Shown: in pieces, positions 1 to 13,637 of the stretch
Numbering within the stretch: position 1 is the first letter of the stretch
How the letters are laid out: every line of letters starts with the position of its first letter
Assembly: GCA_023374025.1 (NCBI GenBank)
Contig: SIJG01000067.1
Location: 436,124-500,123 of the forward strand
DNA: 64,000 bases
Direction: 5' to 3'
From: Heterodera schachtii
Taxonomy: Eukaryota; Nematoda; Chromadorea; Rhabditida; Heteroderidae
Translations under genes and position numbers: made by a program
The notes under the pieces: generated by a model
The model's database searches: none
The model's input: only the letters and a program-made list of their open reading frames with translations
What the model was told of the DNA's origin: nothing

Positions 1-3000
1 CCAATTAAGTTTTAAAAAAAAGCTAAAAAACTCTTTTAAGGGATCTAAAATTACAAAATTTATTCAAAAAATAAAAAATTAGGAAAACCTAAAAATTTCA
101 TCCCTACTGTTAAAATGAGTTTTCTTTTGTCGCAATGGCGGTTTTGGATGAGTTTCATAGATGTTGAGTCTCCGGACGGATTTTCTTCAATTTAATGCTG
201 TTGAAGACCTCTAAGAATTAAAAAACTTAAATTTGAACCTAATTGTGGACATAGGCGACAAGTGTGTGGATCTACTAAACTCGGTATAACACAAAATTAA
301 TTTTCGAAAATTTGTATGGACACGGTATATCATACAATTAAAAAATAAATAATAATTTTAAAAATTTAGTTGCAAACCAAATTTACAATCCACACAGCGT
401 CCGGTCGAAATTGTCATGACAAAAACAAGTTTTCTGCAACAAGCACCCAAAAAAGAATTTTTGTGAAAATTAGAGCTGATCGGGACCGGGAATTTTGACA
501 AAAACCTGGACCGGGGCTTTTCGGGTTGAAAACCCGGTCCTTTTTGGCTGGGTAAACCGGGAATAGTCCCAGTTCCGGTAATCACTAATCTCACATAATT
601 TATCCTCTTCATGTGCCATTATGGTCGCTTCATCACTCATCTTTCGTCTTTCATATTTAAAATTTAGCAATTTACTATTTTTTAAGAATTTCGAACTAAA
701 TGAAGTCTCTTTTTTAGATTATCTAATTTAATTAGGCATATTTTTATTGATTCTTGTTTTTCTGAAAACTTTCTTTATTTACTCGTATAATTTCTTAGAA
801 TTATATATTTCTGCCTAGAGAAGAATTACTTTTCTTTTATTTAATTTTGTAACAATAGTAAAATTGGAGTTTAATTATTAGCTTTTTTCATTATTTATTA
901 ACATTAACTTTCTGCATTTTCACATTCCAGCAACTAGCAAAATTGATTTGAAAAAACGTATTCAGAACATTCCATTCACGACTCATCATGCTGGTATGGG
1001 CCAAATCTGTTGCTTACTCCGGAGCGAACTTTTTTAATCGTTTTATATTATTTATTCCACTTTATACGATATTTTTGTAGTTTTTTTATTTTAAATTGCT
1101 GTTATTTTATATGCATTCTATACGCTTCAGTTTTTGTAAAGTCTACAATTTATTGTTGTATTAAGCGAAATTTACAAAAAAAAATTTTTGTATTACAATT
1201 TAAGCTTTTCCTTATGCGATAAATTTCAATTTTTTTGTTTTTATGAAGATTATTAATAAGAAAATAATGTGGGATCAGTGGACCATTGCTGACTTCCTCC
1301 GAACTCTTCCATAACATAAAAGTATTAATATTTATTGTTGACTCATATTTTTTATATTATAATTAATTTACCATTTATTGAAACATCGTTAATCTCCTTC
1401 TTTCTTGTCTTTGATGGGCTCAATTACAACAATTATTATAAATACTAAGAAGATTCAATTTATAAAAACAGTGAAATTTTAAAAATTCTATAATTGACGA
1501 AAATATATCAGCCTCATAATTCATTATTTCATCTTAATTAAAATTCCAAAATATTTTTTATTTAATTACTGCATTTGATCAATTATATAGCATATTTATG
1601 TTTATTTATCTTTTATAGTTTAAAATTGTCGTTCCTTAAAAATATTTGAATCAATGTTTTTAAATATAGTTTTTTGTATAAATATTGGTTATTTCACTTA
1701 AACTCCATAAAATATTATTTTTTTTTGAAGAAGAAGATTTAAAATAATTGCATTTGGTCTAATTAATAAAATTTAAGTAATAGTTTTGTTAAACAATTTA
1801 AATCCTTGTTTTTATTATATCATATAGTTTACAATTTAAAAAAAACATAAACCCCATCCTCCCGTTAAATTGCCTCATTATCAATTTTTTCGACTTCATT
1901 ATTTTGATTTATGCTCCCTCAACTGCAAATGTTTCTGCCTTGGGTTTTTATTTAAATAATTTTTCTAATGATTATTATTAATTCTTAATTTTCGGGTTAT
2001 GGCCAATTTTATAATTAATTCTAATGGGTGTGTGGTTTCATGTGAATTTATATAATAATATTTAGAATAGAATCTTTGTTCGAGAACAATTTCATCAAAA
2101 TTTTAGTCCACCGTCAAGCCACGATTCTTTTTTTCGGCCATTCCAAAATGCCGAGTTCGGTAATCAACAAAATTAAATAACGTTTATTGCTTGCTTATTA
2201 TATATATCAGAAAACTTTTTGAATGCATTATTTAATTTATTGCTTTTTAGTTAAGCTTTTTCAATTTCTGATTTTGAATTTTGATTCATTATTCAAAAAT
2301 AAATTGCGTTCTTCTAGTTTTTCATGTTTACATTCGTTTAATTATCATTAGCTAATATTTTTATTAAATTTCTTCATACTTCGGGTTTTCATATTTGTTA
2401 ATTAGAATATTTTTCATTCATGATTTTTTAAAACTTTAATTTGCTTACATTTTAATATTTCATATTCTATGGTTATTTTTATTTTTTATTGTTTTTTCTT
2501 TTAGTATTTATTTTTTGTTGTCTGTTTATTTAATCCCCTTGCTCTGATCTCTAAATTTTTTTAATGTCCAAAGCAGTGAATGTCTTTTAATCTAATTATT
2601 GATTATCATTATATTTAACCTTAAACTGATAGCTTATTCTTTCTAATTTATATGCGTTCTATTTACTTCATTTTTCCGACTGCAAATGAGCAAAATTTAT
2701 TTTTATTTATAGTTTCACTTATATTTTACTTTTTTTTACATTTTTTCAAGATTAATGTTCATGTACAAGGGCCAGTGTTTGGCCGTTGTTCAGCTGTATG
2801 TGTATTATTTTTGTTGAGATTAATCATTAGAATTTTTATGTTTTTTTTTGTATTTTTTAATTATTAATTAATTCTTAATTTCTTGATTTTTCGCTCCCGT
2901 TCTAATTCCGTAGTGCTGGTGGTTTCAACTGAATTTTATATAAAATATTATTCGATATTTCAAAAGCTGCATCTTAAAATTTTTTAAATAATTCATTTGT

Positions 3001-3830
3001 GTTCTCGTCATTATCAACTTCTTGGCAAATGTTAAACATATTTATTTCAAGGAAGTTTTAACGCCACAATCCTTTTACAAAACCTTCATTTAGGCTTTAG
3101 AAATGCCATGGCCCATTTTAAACTAATTTAGCTTTTTATAAATTTAAATTTTTGGTGAAAATCTTTAACAAATTGCACTCACAAAAGAGGTTTCTTGCTT
3201 TCATCTATTATATAAATTTACTTGCTTTCGTGTAATTCTAAGATGAATTATTTTTCTTGTTTTATGATAATTTTTAAAATTTATTGAAGAATTGTTTTTA
3301 TATTCTTTTATATGCGTCGTTCTTTAATTGATTTTTATTATATCAATAAACATATAATTACTCATGTTATATGTGACATCGTAGGCTCAAATTTCTTAGA
3401 ATGCTTAATATTACTATTTACAAAATGATTAAACATTTTTTCCTTTTTTCTCTAAGTAAGTTAAGCTTTTTGGTGTTTATGAGGCAATAATTTGATCAAC
3501 TTTTCGTAGACATCTGTCAACATTCATAATAATATTTATTTTTACATTCTTTAACTAATTCGAATAGTTTAAATTTTGTTTTTTTTGTACCTTTTAAAGT
3601 TTGTAAAATTTAAAATTAATTTACACGAAAATAAATGTCATAAGTTTATTTTGTTTTTCTCATGATTTCGCATTGTTCTCGCGTTAATAATTTTACTTGG
3701 TTCCCTTTACATTGGGTAATTAAATCATTGCCCTAATATATAATTTTTCTAAATTTGTTTAATAGACATTTCTTTTTGGTCTTGGTATTATTTAATAAAA
3801 ATCTTTCATTTAATTTATCTTTCTTACATT
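1..3830. other. AT-rich gene-free stretch
   Basis: No convincing coding exon, RNA or clear transposon end is visible. Short open frames here are T-rich (Phe, Leu, Ile) translations of low-complexity DNA. Around 1930-2100 and 2850-2960 the text is loosely similar (a run of AATTCTTAATTT followed by a GTGGTTTCA..TGAATTTATATAA stretch), suggesting an old diverged duplication. Confidence 0.6.
471..591. repeat. small GGGACCGGG-rich inverted-repeat element
   Basis: A short GC-rich island starts with TAGAGCTGATCGGGACCGGG and ends with the imperfect inverse (reverse complement begins TAGTGATTACCGG). The interior repeats CCGG-type words. It resembles the larger TAGAG elements at 8674-9583 and 23927-24088. 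No target-site duplication could be matched, so the borders are tentative. Confidence 0.35.
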
Positions 3831-3834
3831 AAAA

Positions 3835-4209
3835 CAGGGCTCTCATTCGTCCTTGAATGGCAAGGACGTCCTTGAAATTGGGCCTTTCCGCTTGAAAATT
3901 TAAAAGTATCCTTGAATTCAAGAAGTCCTTGAAAATGAGCATTTGGAAAAGTTTTAAAAAAATTCAAAGAAAAATTTGATAAATTTTTGTAATTTTCAAC
4001 AATATTTTGGTTAAATTATAGCATTATATCAATAAAAATGTAAAATTTTTTTCTCGTGGTTGAGAATTTTAAAAATTTATGACATAAAGTCATTTTTCTT
4101 AAAAAATTAGCACAAAATCGTAAATTTTGGTCATTTTTGGACAAAAATATGTAAACAAGTCGCATAAAAATTACAAATTTTTTCCGGCGGCGCCTATTGG
4201 CGCCGCTGG
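3835..4209. repeat. TCCTTGAA array plus 26-bp GC palindrome
   Basis: At 3835-3930 the word TCCTTGAA (or its variants) recurs about five times after CAGGGCTCTC, a possible hAT-like terminus. At 4184-4209 sits one copy of a GC-rich imperfect palindrome (GGCGGCGCC, four-base loop, GGCGCCGC). The same palindrome occurs at seven other full sites in the window, each in AT-rich text. A matching right end was not found. Confidence 0.35.
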
Positions 4210-5479
4210 ACCCCCACCCCTGTCCCACAAAATTTTTGGTAAAAGCGCGCCGCAAAAAAAAAGCGTTTTGAAAGCAGAAAAAAATTCGTCGCAAATGAGG
4301 AAAATTATCAGCGGAAACAAAAAAATGTTGGAAAAAATCAATGCCGGTGAAAAATACAAGCCATTTGAATAAATATTAACCATTTTTATTTCTTATAATA
4401 AAAATTTTAAATGTCGTTGGATTTCATGTATTTTATTTTGTGGATTAAAAAACTGAAGTTTTTCAATCAAATAGAAAGCAACAAATGTTAAACAATTTAA
4501 TTATACTAAACTCTTTAAAAATTCAGCAAAAGTGTTTTCAACAATAAAAAAAAATGGACTGCGCATTGGCCAATTTTGGGCAAGAGTTGGCGAAACGATT
4601 GCCATTCATTCATCACGAATTTGAAGATTTTGTAGAGAAAAACAAAAAACATTGTGGCAAAGTTGCATTTAAAGAACATAACCACTCAACCATTGGCGAC
4701 AACAACACACCGGCTGAGGGGTACTGTAGTTAGTGTAATTTTATATAATAAAACGAAATATTTTCAAATTCTTTTCGTAAATAAAAATATTTTTAAATAG
4801 CGAAAAATAGTTGCAATCAGCTCGAAATGGAATTGTTCGGCGAACCGTTGTGGAATTATGTGAGAGTAATTGAAAGTGATGAAGCTAATGAACACAAAGG
4901 TTAATTTAATAAATACTTTAACTGCTAGCTTTATTATAAATATTAATATTAATTTCTGATTAATAAACTTTTTAATTTAAATGTTATTTTCAAATATTTA
5001 AGAAGTACTAAAACATTGTAATGGTTTTCGAACGATTGTCAAATCTGCATTGAAATATCCATTATTAAACATAAAATTATTCATAAATTTGGCAAAACTA
5101 AAGGAATTAGTCATGCTGAGAAGATATGTTCAGGACTACGAATTATATTCCGGAAATGATAAAATTTTAGAACATTTTGAAGAAAGATTTAGAAAGAAAC
5201 CTTTTGATGGAAAAAGAGACACTCTGAAAGAATTGTTGGAAATATTGGACAAAATCCAATCGGATTACAGCCGTGTAAATCCAATGGAAATAAGTAGCCG
5301 AATAAATTTGAGACATTTGGGAAACGAAATTTTAAGATTTGGTCCAATTTTATATAAATCGCTGAAAATGAATTCGGACAATATGAAATATGACGAAAAG
5401 AAGCAATTGTTGACATTCCCATTAACAATGGGCGAACGCATCATCATTAGGCGACTCAGCAAATTTATTGAAAAGTAAG

Positions 5480-6180
5480 AAAATATTTATGAAAATATTT
5501 GTGAAATTAATTTAAAGCAGAAGTAAGTAAAAAAGTGAATTAAAAATAAAGAAAAATCGGGAAATTTTATTTGCTGCAAATTTTTAATTTTCCGAAAAAA
5601 ATTCAGCACTCCATCTGAAAATGAGATTGTCTAAAATTATTTTTGCATTATAAGAGGTATATATTTTATATTTTTATCTCGTTTTGAAGAAAGTTTTACA
5701 ATAAACTTATTTTGGGATTCGCGAGCAGAGGGGGGGGGGGGGGGGTGCCTATGCTTTTTGAGTGTAAAAAATTTTTTCACCCAAAATCCTCCAAAAATTG
5801 TATTTATCTGTATTTTAGAGTGCTGATTAAGAATATGAAATAAGATTTTGCTTAGGACTTCGTTAAGGCCTCAGAATTAATTTCCATGTTTAGTTAACAT
5901 TTAAATGAATTTCAATTCTTAATTAATTTTTATTTTTATTAAAATTTTAAAAGAAATTATTTTTCCGAAAAAACCCGAAATTCCATTACCCTTCCTGGGG
6001 GATAAATTGAGACGTGGGATTAATGTAGACGATAGAATAATTAGAGATAATAAAATTATTTTTTGAAAAAATAAAAATTCAATTTATCCCACCGGGGGGA
6101 TAAATGGAAACGGGGGGATTATAGAAACGGAAGAGTAATAAGAGATAATACGGTAAGTGCAATAAAATTAAATTTTTCAA
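5480..6180. repeat. insertion-bearing intron of the degraded copy
   Basis: The equivalent intron of the intact copy is under 100 nt; here it is about 700 nt. It contains a 16-G tract (5730-5745) and text rich in GGGGGATAAAT and AATTAGAGATAAT words, ending near AAGAGATAATACGGTA. That end resembles the termini of the small element at 16292-16416, so a related MITE insertion is likely, but its left border is unclear. Confidence 0.4.
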
Positions 6181-6612
6181 AGAAATTTTAATGAAAAAAC
6201 AGATATTGTTGATGAAATTGACTTTGCGAAAGCAATTCAAACTGTTGCGTCGTCAGAAAATGAATTGTTGGCTGAGAAGCGGCAAGTGACAATTTCACAA
6301 TTTATAAATTTGGAATTTTTAAAATTATTTTTTACTTTGGCAATTCGTTTGCTCATTCAAATTGGACGAAATGATTTGATTGACCAACATTTGCCATCCT
6401 TTTTATTCGGTTGAAAATGTGCAGGCAAAAACATAGGTAATTAAATATGATAGGTAATTAATTAGTGGGGCGAGGCTTTTGCATGGCGGAAATTTGCATT
6501 TTTTATGATTAAATGTTTTTCGCTTTTTATCAACTTATAAGGGGCAAATTACCAGGGGCCTATTCAAATTAGGATCGTATCAACGATGCGATGATACGAT
6601 GATCATATGCAT

Positions 6613-7353
6613 CAGGGATGGCTTCCGAGGCCCCAAAAACTTTCGGAAATCCGGGGGTCAAAAAATTTTCGGAAATCGGAAATCCGGGGGTCAAAAGATT
6701 TTCGGAAATCGGAATTCCGACCCCAAAAACGTCGAAACCGGGAGTCGGAAATCGGAAATTTTTAAAAAAATTAAAATATAATAAAAATTTTCTAATTATT
6801 TTTATAGGCTAAATTTTTTAAGTAAAAGGTGATTTCAAAAATGTTTTTGATTATTTGAATAATGATTTTAAAATATTTTTTATGTCATTTTTCATTATTT
6901 TAGAAAATTTTTGGAAAAAGGATTGACTACTTAAACGTTTTTTACGGCGCGCTTTTTCCAAAAACTTTTTGGCAAGATGGAGGAGGGTCCGACGGTGCCG
7001 ATAGGCGCCGCCGGGAAAATTTTGTAATTTTTAATTCGATTTGTTAACAGATTTTGTCCAAAAAATGACAAAATTTTGCGATTTTTAGCAAATTTTGCAA
7101 GAAAATTAAGGATTTTTATGTCCGGCGGTGCCGATAGGCGCCGCCGGAAAATTTTTGAAAATTTCAGTGCAATTTATTAACAAAAATTGTACAAGATCCT
7201 AAATTTTTAAAAAAAATTTCAAAAAAAATTTCCGAAAATTTCCGACTTTTTATCAAAATTTTCGGAAATCGGAATTCCGACTCCCTAAATTTTTTCGGAA
7301 ATCGGAATTCCGAGCCCAAAAATGTCGGAAATCGGAATTCCGTGTCATCCCTG
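6613..7353. mobile_element. non-autonomous hAT-like element with 8-bp TSD
   Basis: The element begins CAGGGATG and ends CATCCCTG, and both sides carry the same 8-bp flank ATATGCAT (6605-6612 and 7354-7361), the signature of hAT transposition. The termini are inverted arrays of the word TTCGGAAATCGGAATTCCGA and variants (6640-6760 and 7230-7350). The centre holds two copies of the dispersed GC palindrome (6988-7014, 7122-7147). No transposase frame is present. It sits within the degraded gene copy. Confidence 0.85.
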
Positions 7354-8673
7354 ATATGCATGTTCAAATTAAAGACTTTCGTCGTATAGCAGTCGTTTGC
7401 AGCTCATCATACGACGAGATGAAGAATGAACCAATCATACGATCATATGGCTGTTCAAATTAATTTTATGGATACGATGTGATGATTTGATATGACGAGA
7501 GCATATGATGAGCATTAAAATTTCTACAAAAAATACAAACAAATTTATAAGAAAATAAAAAAGTAAAATTTTTTTTTTATAAAAATTGATTTTGGGCAGA
7601 AAAAATTGGCTATTTTTTTGACTTTATATTTTTGAAAAAAGTTCGCATCTTGGCATATCTCCTTTTTTAGATTCAATTTTTTATTTGGCAGGAGGATTTT
7701 CCAATTCTCATTCGCCTCCTACAGTATATGAAGTGTTAAAAATGATAAAAATTCTCCACGAAATGAATGAAGATGGCCAAATTTTGGTCAGCCCATCGGA
7801 CACAAAGATTTTTCATCCAATTTTAAATTTTTTGAATAATGCTTACAATCAATATAAATTACCAATTAATGAACAATTTTGCATTTTGTCTCATTTTGTG
7901 TTGAATTTATTGGAGCAAGCAAATGAAGCAGAAAATTTACCAGACATTGATTTTGTCGAAATATTTGTTCAGCAAACGATAGAAAAATGCTCAGATGAAC
8001 GGTTGGACATTTTGCCAATATTTTCGAATTTTATTTTATTTTTTTAGAATTAAAAAGGAAGTAAATATAAACTTCGCAGAAAACGTAGTGAGAGATGATT
8101 TATTAAACATTGGAGAAAATATAAAGGAAGTTAGAGAACAGATAGTAAAATACAGAAAGAATATAATGAACCTTGGAAAAGCAACAAAAATCAATTTCAA
8201 TTTTCAAAAGGGTAATTAATGTTAATTAATTTTCTATTATTTTTCGAAAAATAAATATTTTTCAGATATCCAAAAATCTATTTTGCCTGCTTTGATTGAA
8301 GAATGTGAGAATACTAATTATAAAAATTTAAGTCATGTGAGAATGGTTGAGTGGAAAATCTTGGAAATGGCACTTTGTAAAATTGGGAAATGTGAAAAAT
8401 GGAAAGAAATTGAAACTTTGTACAACCGAATGGGCACAAAAATACGAAGAATCATTTGAGAACTAAAATTTGGAAAAAGTGAAAAATGTGATGGAATAAA
8501 TGAAAAATAAATTGGAGGATTTGAAAAATATAAATTTTGACGTAAAAATGGAAAATGAGAAAAAGAGAATGAGGAGGAAAATTAGTGTGAAGAAGAAAAG
8601 ATGAGGAAGAAAGATTTGAGAGAGAAAGGACTTTTTGAAAAATGAAGAACCAAATGGTAAAACATAATAATAT

Positions 8674-9583
8674 TAGAGACCGGACGGGACCGGAATCCCG
8701 CCGGGATTTTGCCGGGACTCCCGGTCCCGGTCCCGGCTTTTTTGGACAAACCACCGGGACCGGGAGTCCCGGAAAAACGGGAGTCCCGGTCCCGGGATCC
8801 CGTCCCGGTCCATTTTCCAAGTCCCGGTCCCGGTCCCGGCCATTTGGGCCGGGACAAACGGGACTAAAATTCACCAGTGAAACTGCCCCAAATTTGAAAA
8901 AATTAATATTTTTTTGGCGAAATGTCTTTTATTTAAAATTTTGAAGGTGGAAATTTGGATTTTTTACGATTTTAAGCAATTAAAAAGATCATAAAATCTA
9001 CCTAAAATATTCAAAATTAGATCTAACATAGCAATTTTTGGGGGAAAATCACTTAATATGAATGTAAAAATCTGTAAAAATTTTCACGCTGGCCCATAAA
9101 AATCTTTATTCTCTTAAAAAATTGAGTCAAAATCGCAAAATTTTTTCATTTTTTTTGTGTAAATCTGTTAACAAATCACACAAATTTTTAAAATTTTCCC
9201 CGGCGGCGCTATCGGCACCGCCGAACCCCCCCCCCCCCCCCCCTCCCTTGCACCCCGAATTAAAAAAATGCGCCGTAAAAATTGTATTGAAAATCAAAAA
9301 AGGTCGATTTACAGGTTTGATATAATTGTAAGCTAAAATATAAAAATTATAAAATTTTTTCCTAATTTTTTATCAAAATTTCAAAAATTTTGAAAAAACC
9401 CCGGTAAAAACTGGGACCGGGACCGGGAGTCCCGATAAACGGGAGTCCTGGTCCCGGCTTTTTTGGACAAACCACCGGGACCGGGAGTCCCGGAAAAACG
9501 GAAGTCCCGGTCCCGGGATCCCGTCCCGGTTCATTTTCCAAGTCCCGGTCCCGGTCCCGGCCATCTCAAAATTCCGGTCTCTA
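8674..9583. mobile_element. non-autonomous TAGAGACCGG element with 8-bp TSD
   Basis: The terminal inverted repeat is TAGAGACCGG..CCGGTCTCTA, bounded by perfect direct copies of AATAATAT (8666-8673 and 9584-9591). Both arms are dense in CCGGTCCCGG-type words in opposite orientation (8680-8870, 9400-9570), and a GC palindrome followed by an 18-C tract lies at 9199-9243. It inserted just past the last exon of the degraded gene and is absent from the second copy. Open frames within it are repeat translations, not genes. Confidence 0.85.
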
Positions 9584-9591
9584 AATAATAT

Positions 9592-11076
9592 TTTGGAGAA
9601 AAACGGCGAAATTTTGTAAAATACATTCCATAATTCTGAATTTCAAAAACTGAAAAATACACCTCTAAAAAGCGAAGGATTATTATTATTATATTCAATT
9701 CATTTCTCTATGTTTTCAACTTCATGTCGTTGATTTTCTTAAAATACTTTTCTCTTTTTGTTTTTAATAATTTATTGTATTTTAATTTTTTGGTTTATTT
9801 TAATTTTTTTGTGGATTAGTTTATTATTCAATTCATTTCTTCGTATTTTCATTTTCCATTTCATTCATTATCTTCAAATTCTTTTCCTTTTTAGTGTGTA
9901 TTTATTTATCTTTTTCGATTTGTAGCCAAACAATTTGGAGGCTTTAGCTTTTTCGCCCATTAGTCCTTTTTATCCTTTTGTCCTGGACAAATTTTAGCCC
10001 CACAGATTATTCACAAGTGAATTTTCTGCATAATTATGTGTTTTTAAAATTTATTTACTCTTGGATATTTTTTGTAACTAATATTTAAATTTAATGATTG
10101 GAAAATTCATTTTGAGGATTCGGTTCAGGGAATGGAATTCAAAATATTTTAGAGGACAAAAGTCAGCTTTAAACACTATTTTATACGAAAAACTACATTT
10201 TTTTTGCATATGTTTCCTAATTTGTGGTTAAGACAGAAAATTATTGTGTTGATCATTTGAATAAATTCACTTTGTCCTTTTTTGCTGTTTGTCTCATTAG
10301 TCCCGAATTGTCATTCAATATACAGTAATTGACAAAAAATTCGTTTGTTGTAAAATTTCATTAAAATGAATATAAACATTTTCATAAAACAAAAGGAATA
10401 CCAAATATTAATTTTTAAATTACTAAAAAATAATTTTAAGCCTATAGGTCATTTTTATGGCAATTTGTGCCTATTTCACCCTTTAGAAAGAATTTTTTTC
10501 CAAAAAATCACCATTTAAAAAATTTTATTTACATATTTTAGTACATATTTCTGGATTTTTGTACATATTTTATACATGTTTCAGTGTTTTTTATACATAT
10601 TTCGCGATTTTTCTTACATAAATAAATGATCCCTAGTGGTCACAATTTTGCTGAAATAAATAGGTAAATTCACATTTATTTGTTTTGGGGTCATCTTTTT
10701 GCCGATAATTAATTTACGTTGACCCCATAAATGATGTGAAATATGTGAACATAACCAACAGCAGATGGTCAATTATTCCCTTCAATTTGTTTAAAATTCC
10801 CATTCGTTTTCACATTTTTAGAATATGGCTCATTTTTTGTTTAAAAAAGTTTAAATACGAAAGATTGAAAATAATTATAAATTAAAATAATGAAAAAATA
10901 ATTTGTGGACACCATCAATAAAATCATTAGTTGTGAATTCATACAATTTCGAAGGATATTTAAAATTATTCCAGCTAAAATAATTTTTAAATACCAATTT
11001 ATTTTTGAATTAACTAAAGTTTATTTCTAAATTATTTATTTAAAGGAAAGTCTGAAAAGTTTGCCAATTAAAGGAA
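9592..11076. other. duplicated 3' flank and AT-rich spacer
   Basis: From about 9660 to 10190 the text matches 41740-42125 (for example GCCAAACAATTTGGAGGCTT followed by a TTTTGTCCTGGACAAATTTT stretch), so the duplication of the orphan gene includes its downstream DNA. From 10200 to 11076 no coding exon, RNA or repeat border is seen. Confidence 0.6.
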
Positions 11077-13637
11077 ATGGATGTGAACGAGGCTAAGTAT
11101 TTGTTCATAATGAACAAAATTCAATCTGAAAAAGTGAGTTTTTCCTTAAAATACTGAGCAAAAAATAAATTTAAACTGTAAATGCCTTTTTTAAAATTTA
11201 AAAGTACAATTTTATGAGACTAATTAAATCCTTAAAAGGCTGCAAATTATTAATTAATTTTTTGAAAATGATTTTTAGAAGGCATTTCAAGAACAGTTGA
11301 AACATCAGCAGGAAATGATGGTTGAAAACAAAGTGTTGAAGGTGAAGATTGCCATAATGGAGAAGGAAAAGCAAATGGAAATGGAAAAGCGAGAAAAATA
11401 CGGTAAGAAAATAAACTGTAAAGACAAATCATTTGTTTTCTACTGTATTTTATTTGTTCTATTATTAATCGTTTTTACACGTGTTCAGTTTCTGTCGAGC
11501 AATTCAACGTAATTTTGGTACGAATCAGTGAATTGGAGAAGCAGCAGAAAGGAGCATCGAAAATAACAGCAAACGGTGGTTTATATGAATGGGATCAACA
11601 AATAATTAAAAAAAAATTTCTGAAAAAATAATTAAAATATAATGGTTGGGTCGATTCCTAAAAAGTGCAAATTTTGCTAAATTTTTGAATAAATCAACTC
11701 ATAACTTTTCTCAGACGAAACCAAATTGCATAATCTTGGTATCATACGATAGCCCTTGAGTTGGTTTATTAGCTTGCCAAATTTCAAAAATTTTTATTAA
11801 AGTTTTCAAAAGTTCAAGTCAAAAAACTGGAAAAATTGTCATTAATTTTGAAAAACTTAATAAAAATTTTTAATTTTGGCAAGCTAATAAAGCAACTCAA
11901 TCGTATTATACCAAGATTGTGCGATTTGGTTGCGTCTGAGAAAAGTTATGAGTTGATTTAGTCAAAAATTTAGCAAAATTGCACTTTTAGGAATCGACGT
12001 AGCACCTTAAAATATATATAGTCCAAAATGGTTAAATTATGGTCAAATTAAATCCGTATGATTTTTGTCAAATATTAGTTATTATTTATTTCTTTAGCCA
12101 TTTTCAAGAGTTTAGCTTAAATTCAATATTTTTTTTTTTACATTTCTATTAATGCCAATAAACTTTTTCTTCATTATTTAGCAGATGATCACTTTTCAAA
12201 ACAACAAAATGATCAGATGGAGCTTTGTGCAAGAATTGATAAAGTTAACATTAAATTAATTTATTTGTCAGCGCAATTTCAAAAATTTGAAATTGACATT
12301 TTATTATAAATATAAATATTCAAAATTGCGATAATTATAATAATATTCAATTATAATATATCAGGAAATGACGGAGGACACCGAATTGGCCAATACCATC
12401 AAAGCAAAAATCGCCTCACTGGAGGAAAAGCAAAAGGAATTGGAAAATTTTATTGCTCTTTTGATGGACCGAATAGGAAATGGTAAATTAAATTAAAAAA
12501 TTGAAAAAAAAAACATTGAAATTGAAATTATTTTCTAAAATGTTAAATTAATTTAAATTAATTGTTTAGCCGCTGTTGAAAAATTTGAAGCAATTTTTGG
12601 TCGAGTCGATGCAATTGAAAAGCATCAGCTGCAACAATTTGCCCAGTTGAAAATGGCACAAAATCAGCTGAATGAAAAATTATCCATGCATGAAAAGTTT
12701 TTAGGTGAGTTAATTTTGAAGCAATCGCTAATTAAAATATTTAATATTTCAAATTATTTTTCATGTTTTATTTGAATTTTTCATATATACTTTTTGAAGT
12801 GTTACAACAACATTTTTTACATATTATTAATAGATTTTTAATATAAAGCAATCTTTAAAAATTATAAATATTTCGGGTCAAAAAAATATAATTGTTTGTT
12901 ATTTTTAAAAACAAAAATTGCCCTACTTTTTCCTTAGGGTTTAAATTAATTTTAAAACTCCAATTCCCCAAAACGATACTTTCATATAAAATGATTATTT
13001 AAATTTAAATATTAGATTCCAAATTCTATTTATTTTTGTCCAAAAAAATCTTCAAATATTTCCATAATAATTTAGCTGACTCCGGAAAGTCAAAAGACGA
13101 CAAAAACAAAACGGAAAATTCAAACACGGGCAAAAAAGTAATAAAATTAAAATAATAAAAATACAATTTTTTTTTAATTTACAGTCTGACAAGCCAATTA
13201 ACATAAAGCGGCCGATGAATGCTTTTATGGTCAAAAATATTTTAAATATTATTTATAAAAAACACAAAAATTTTAGCTTTGGACTCGGGAAGAACGACGA
13301 AAAATTTTGGCTGAGTGTCCGGACATGGAAAACAGCAACATTTCAAAGATACTCGGCACTCGTTGGAAGGTAATTAAAATCAAATAAAAAATATTAAAAA
13401 AAATTATTTTTACGGCCATGAAATACGGAGAAAGACAGCCATATCACGAAGAACAGTTGAGACGTTTTCAAGCAGCTCAAGTAGCCGGGTCCTCCTTTTT
13501 ATACTAGTAATTATACATAAATAAATAACAAATTACTAAAAACAAATAATAAAATTATTTTCTACCCATAAAAGGAAAAGCAGCGGAAAACCAATCAGCT
13601 CAATGAAATAAACATTTACAATTGGGGCATTAATTAA
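11077..13637 (+). CDS. SoxD-type HMG-box transcription factor, probably splice-damaged
   Basis: Predicted exons are 11077-11133, 11279-11402, 11489-11575, 12182-12243, 12365-12482, 12570-12704, 13076-13137, 13185-13229, 13277-13369, 13415-13480 and 13575-13637; all phases join to about 303 residues. The N-terminal two thirds is charged, Gln/Glu/Lys-rich coiled coil. The HMG box begins IKRPMNAFM and continues with [16 protein letters not shown] and [13 protein letters not shown], the pattern of SoxD proteins (SOX5/6/13, nematode EGL-13), which bind DNA in the minor groove in the nucleus. The family's post-box YPxYKYKPR tail is missing. The exon at 13415 is preceded by TTTTTACG rather than TTTTTACAG, so a normal AG acceptor is absent; reading on into the intron meets a stop. 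This is either decay or a one-base sequencing deletion. Confidence 0.75.
11651..11998. repeat. intronic fold-back MITE
   Basis: The sequence is nearly a perfect inverted repeat: TCGATTCCTAAAA..GTGCAA at the left and the inverse at the right, with long internal complementary segments around CTCATAACTTTTCTCAGACG. It lies in the third intron of the SoxD-type gene. Its interior motif (CGATAGCCCT, then TTATTAGC, then AAATTTCAAAAA) is shared with the element at 36066-36700. No clear target-site duplication is seen. Confidence 0.7.

Larger units (their letters stand above)
4554..8640 (+). pseudogene. degraded copy of orphan 8-exon gene
   Basis: This is a broken paralogue of the gene at 38288-41650; the family is not recognised. 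Matching exons are readable at 4554-4720 (starting MDCALANFGQELAKRLPF), about 4811-4902, 5003-5476, 6184-6430, 7688-7991, 8048-8209 and 8266-8450. Relative to the intact copy it shows one base missing near 6412 (premature TGA), one base gained near 8428 with a stop just after, TAA near 8464, loss of the fifth exon (its place, 6480-7680, holds transposon DNA), and an enlarged intron at 5480-6180. Conservation of exon ends and splice sites shows it was once a normal spliced gene. It is probably inactive now; a truncated product from the first exons cannot be excluded. Confidence 0.75.

Noticed and set aside
8452..9564. Gly/Pro/Arg-rich frames
   Set aside because: They lie within the CCGGTCCCGG arrays of the 8674-9583 element.
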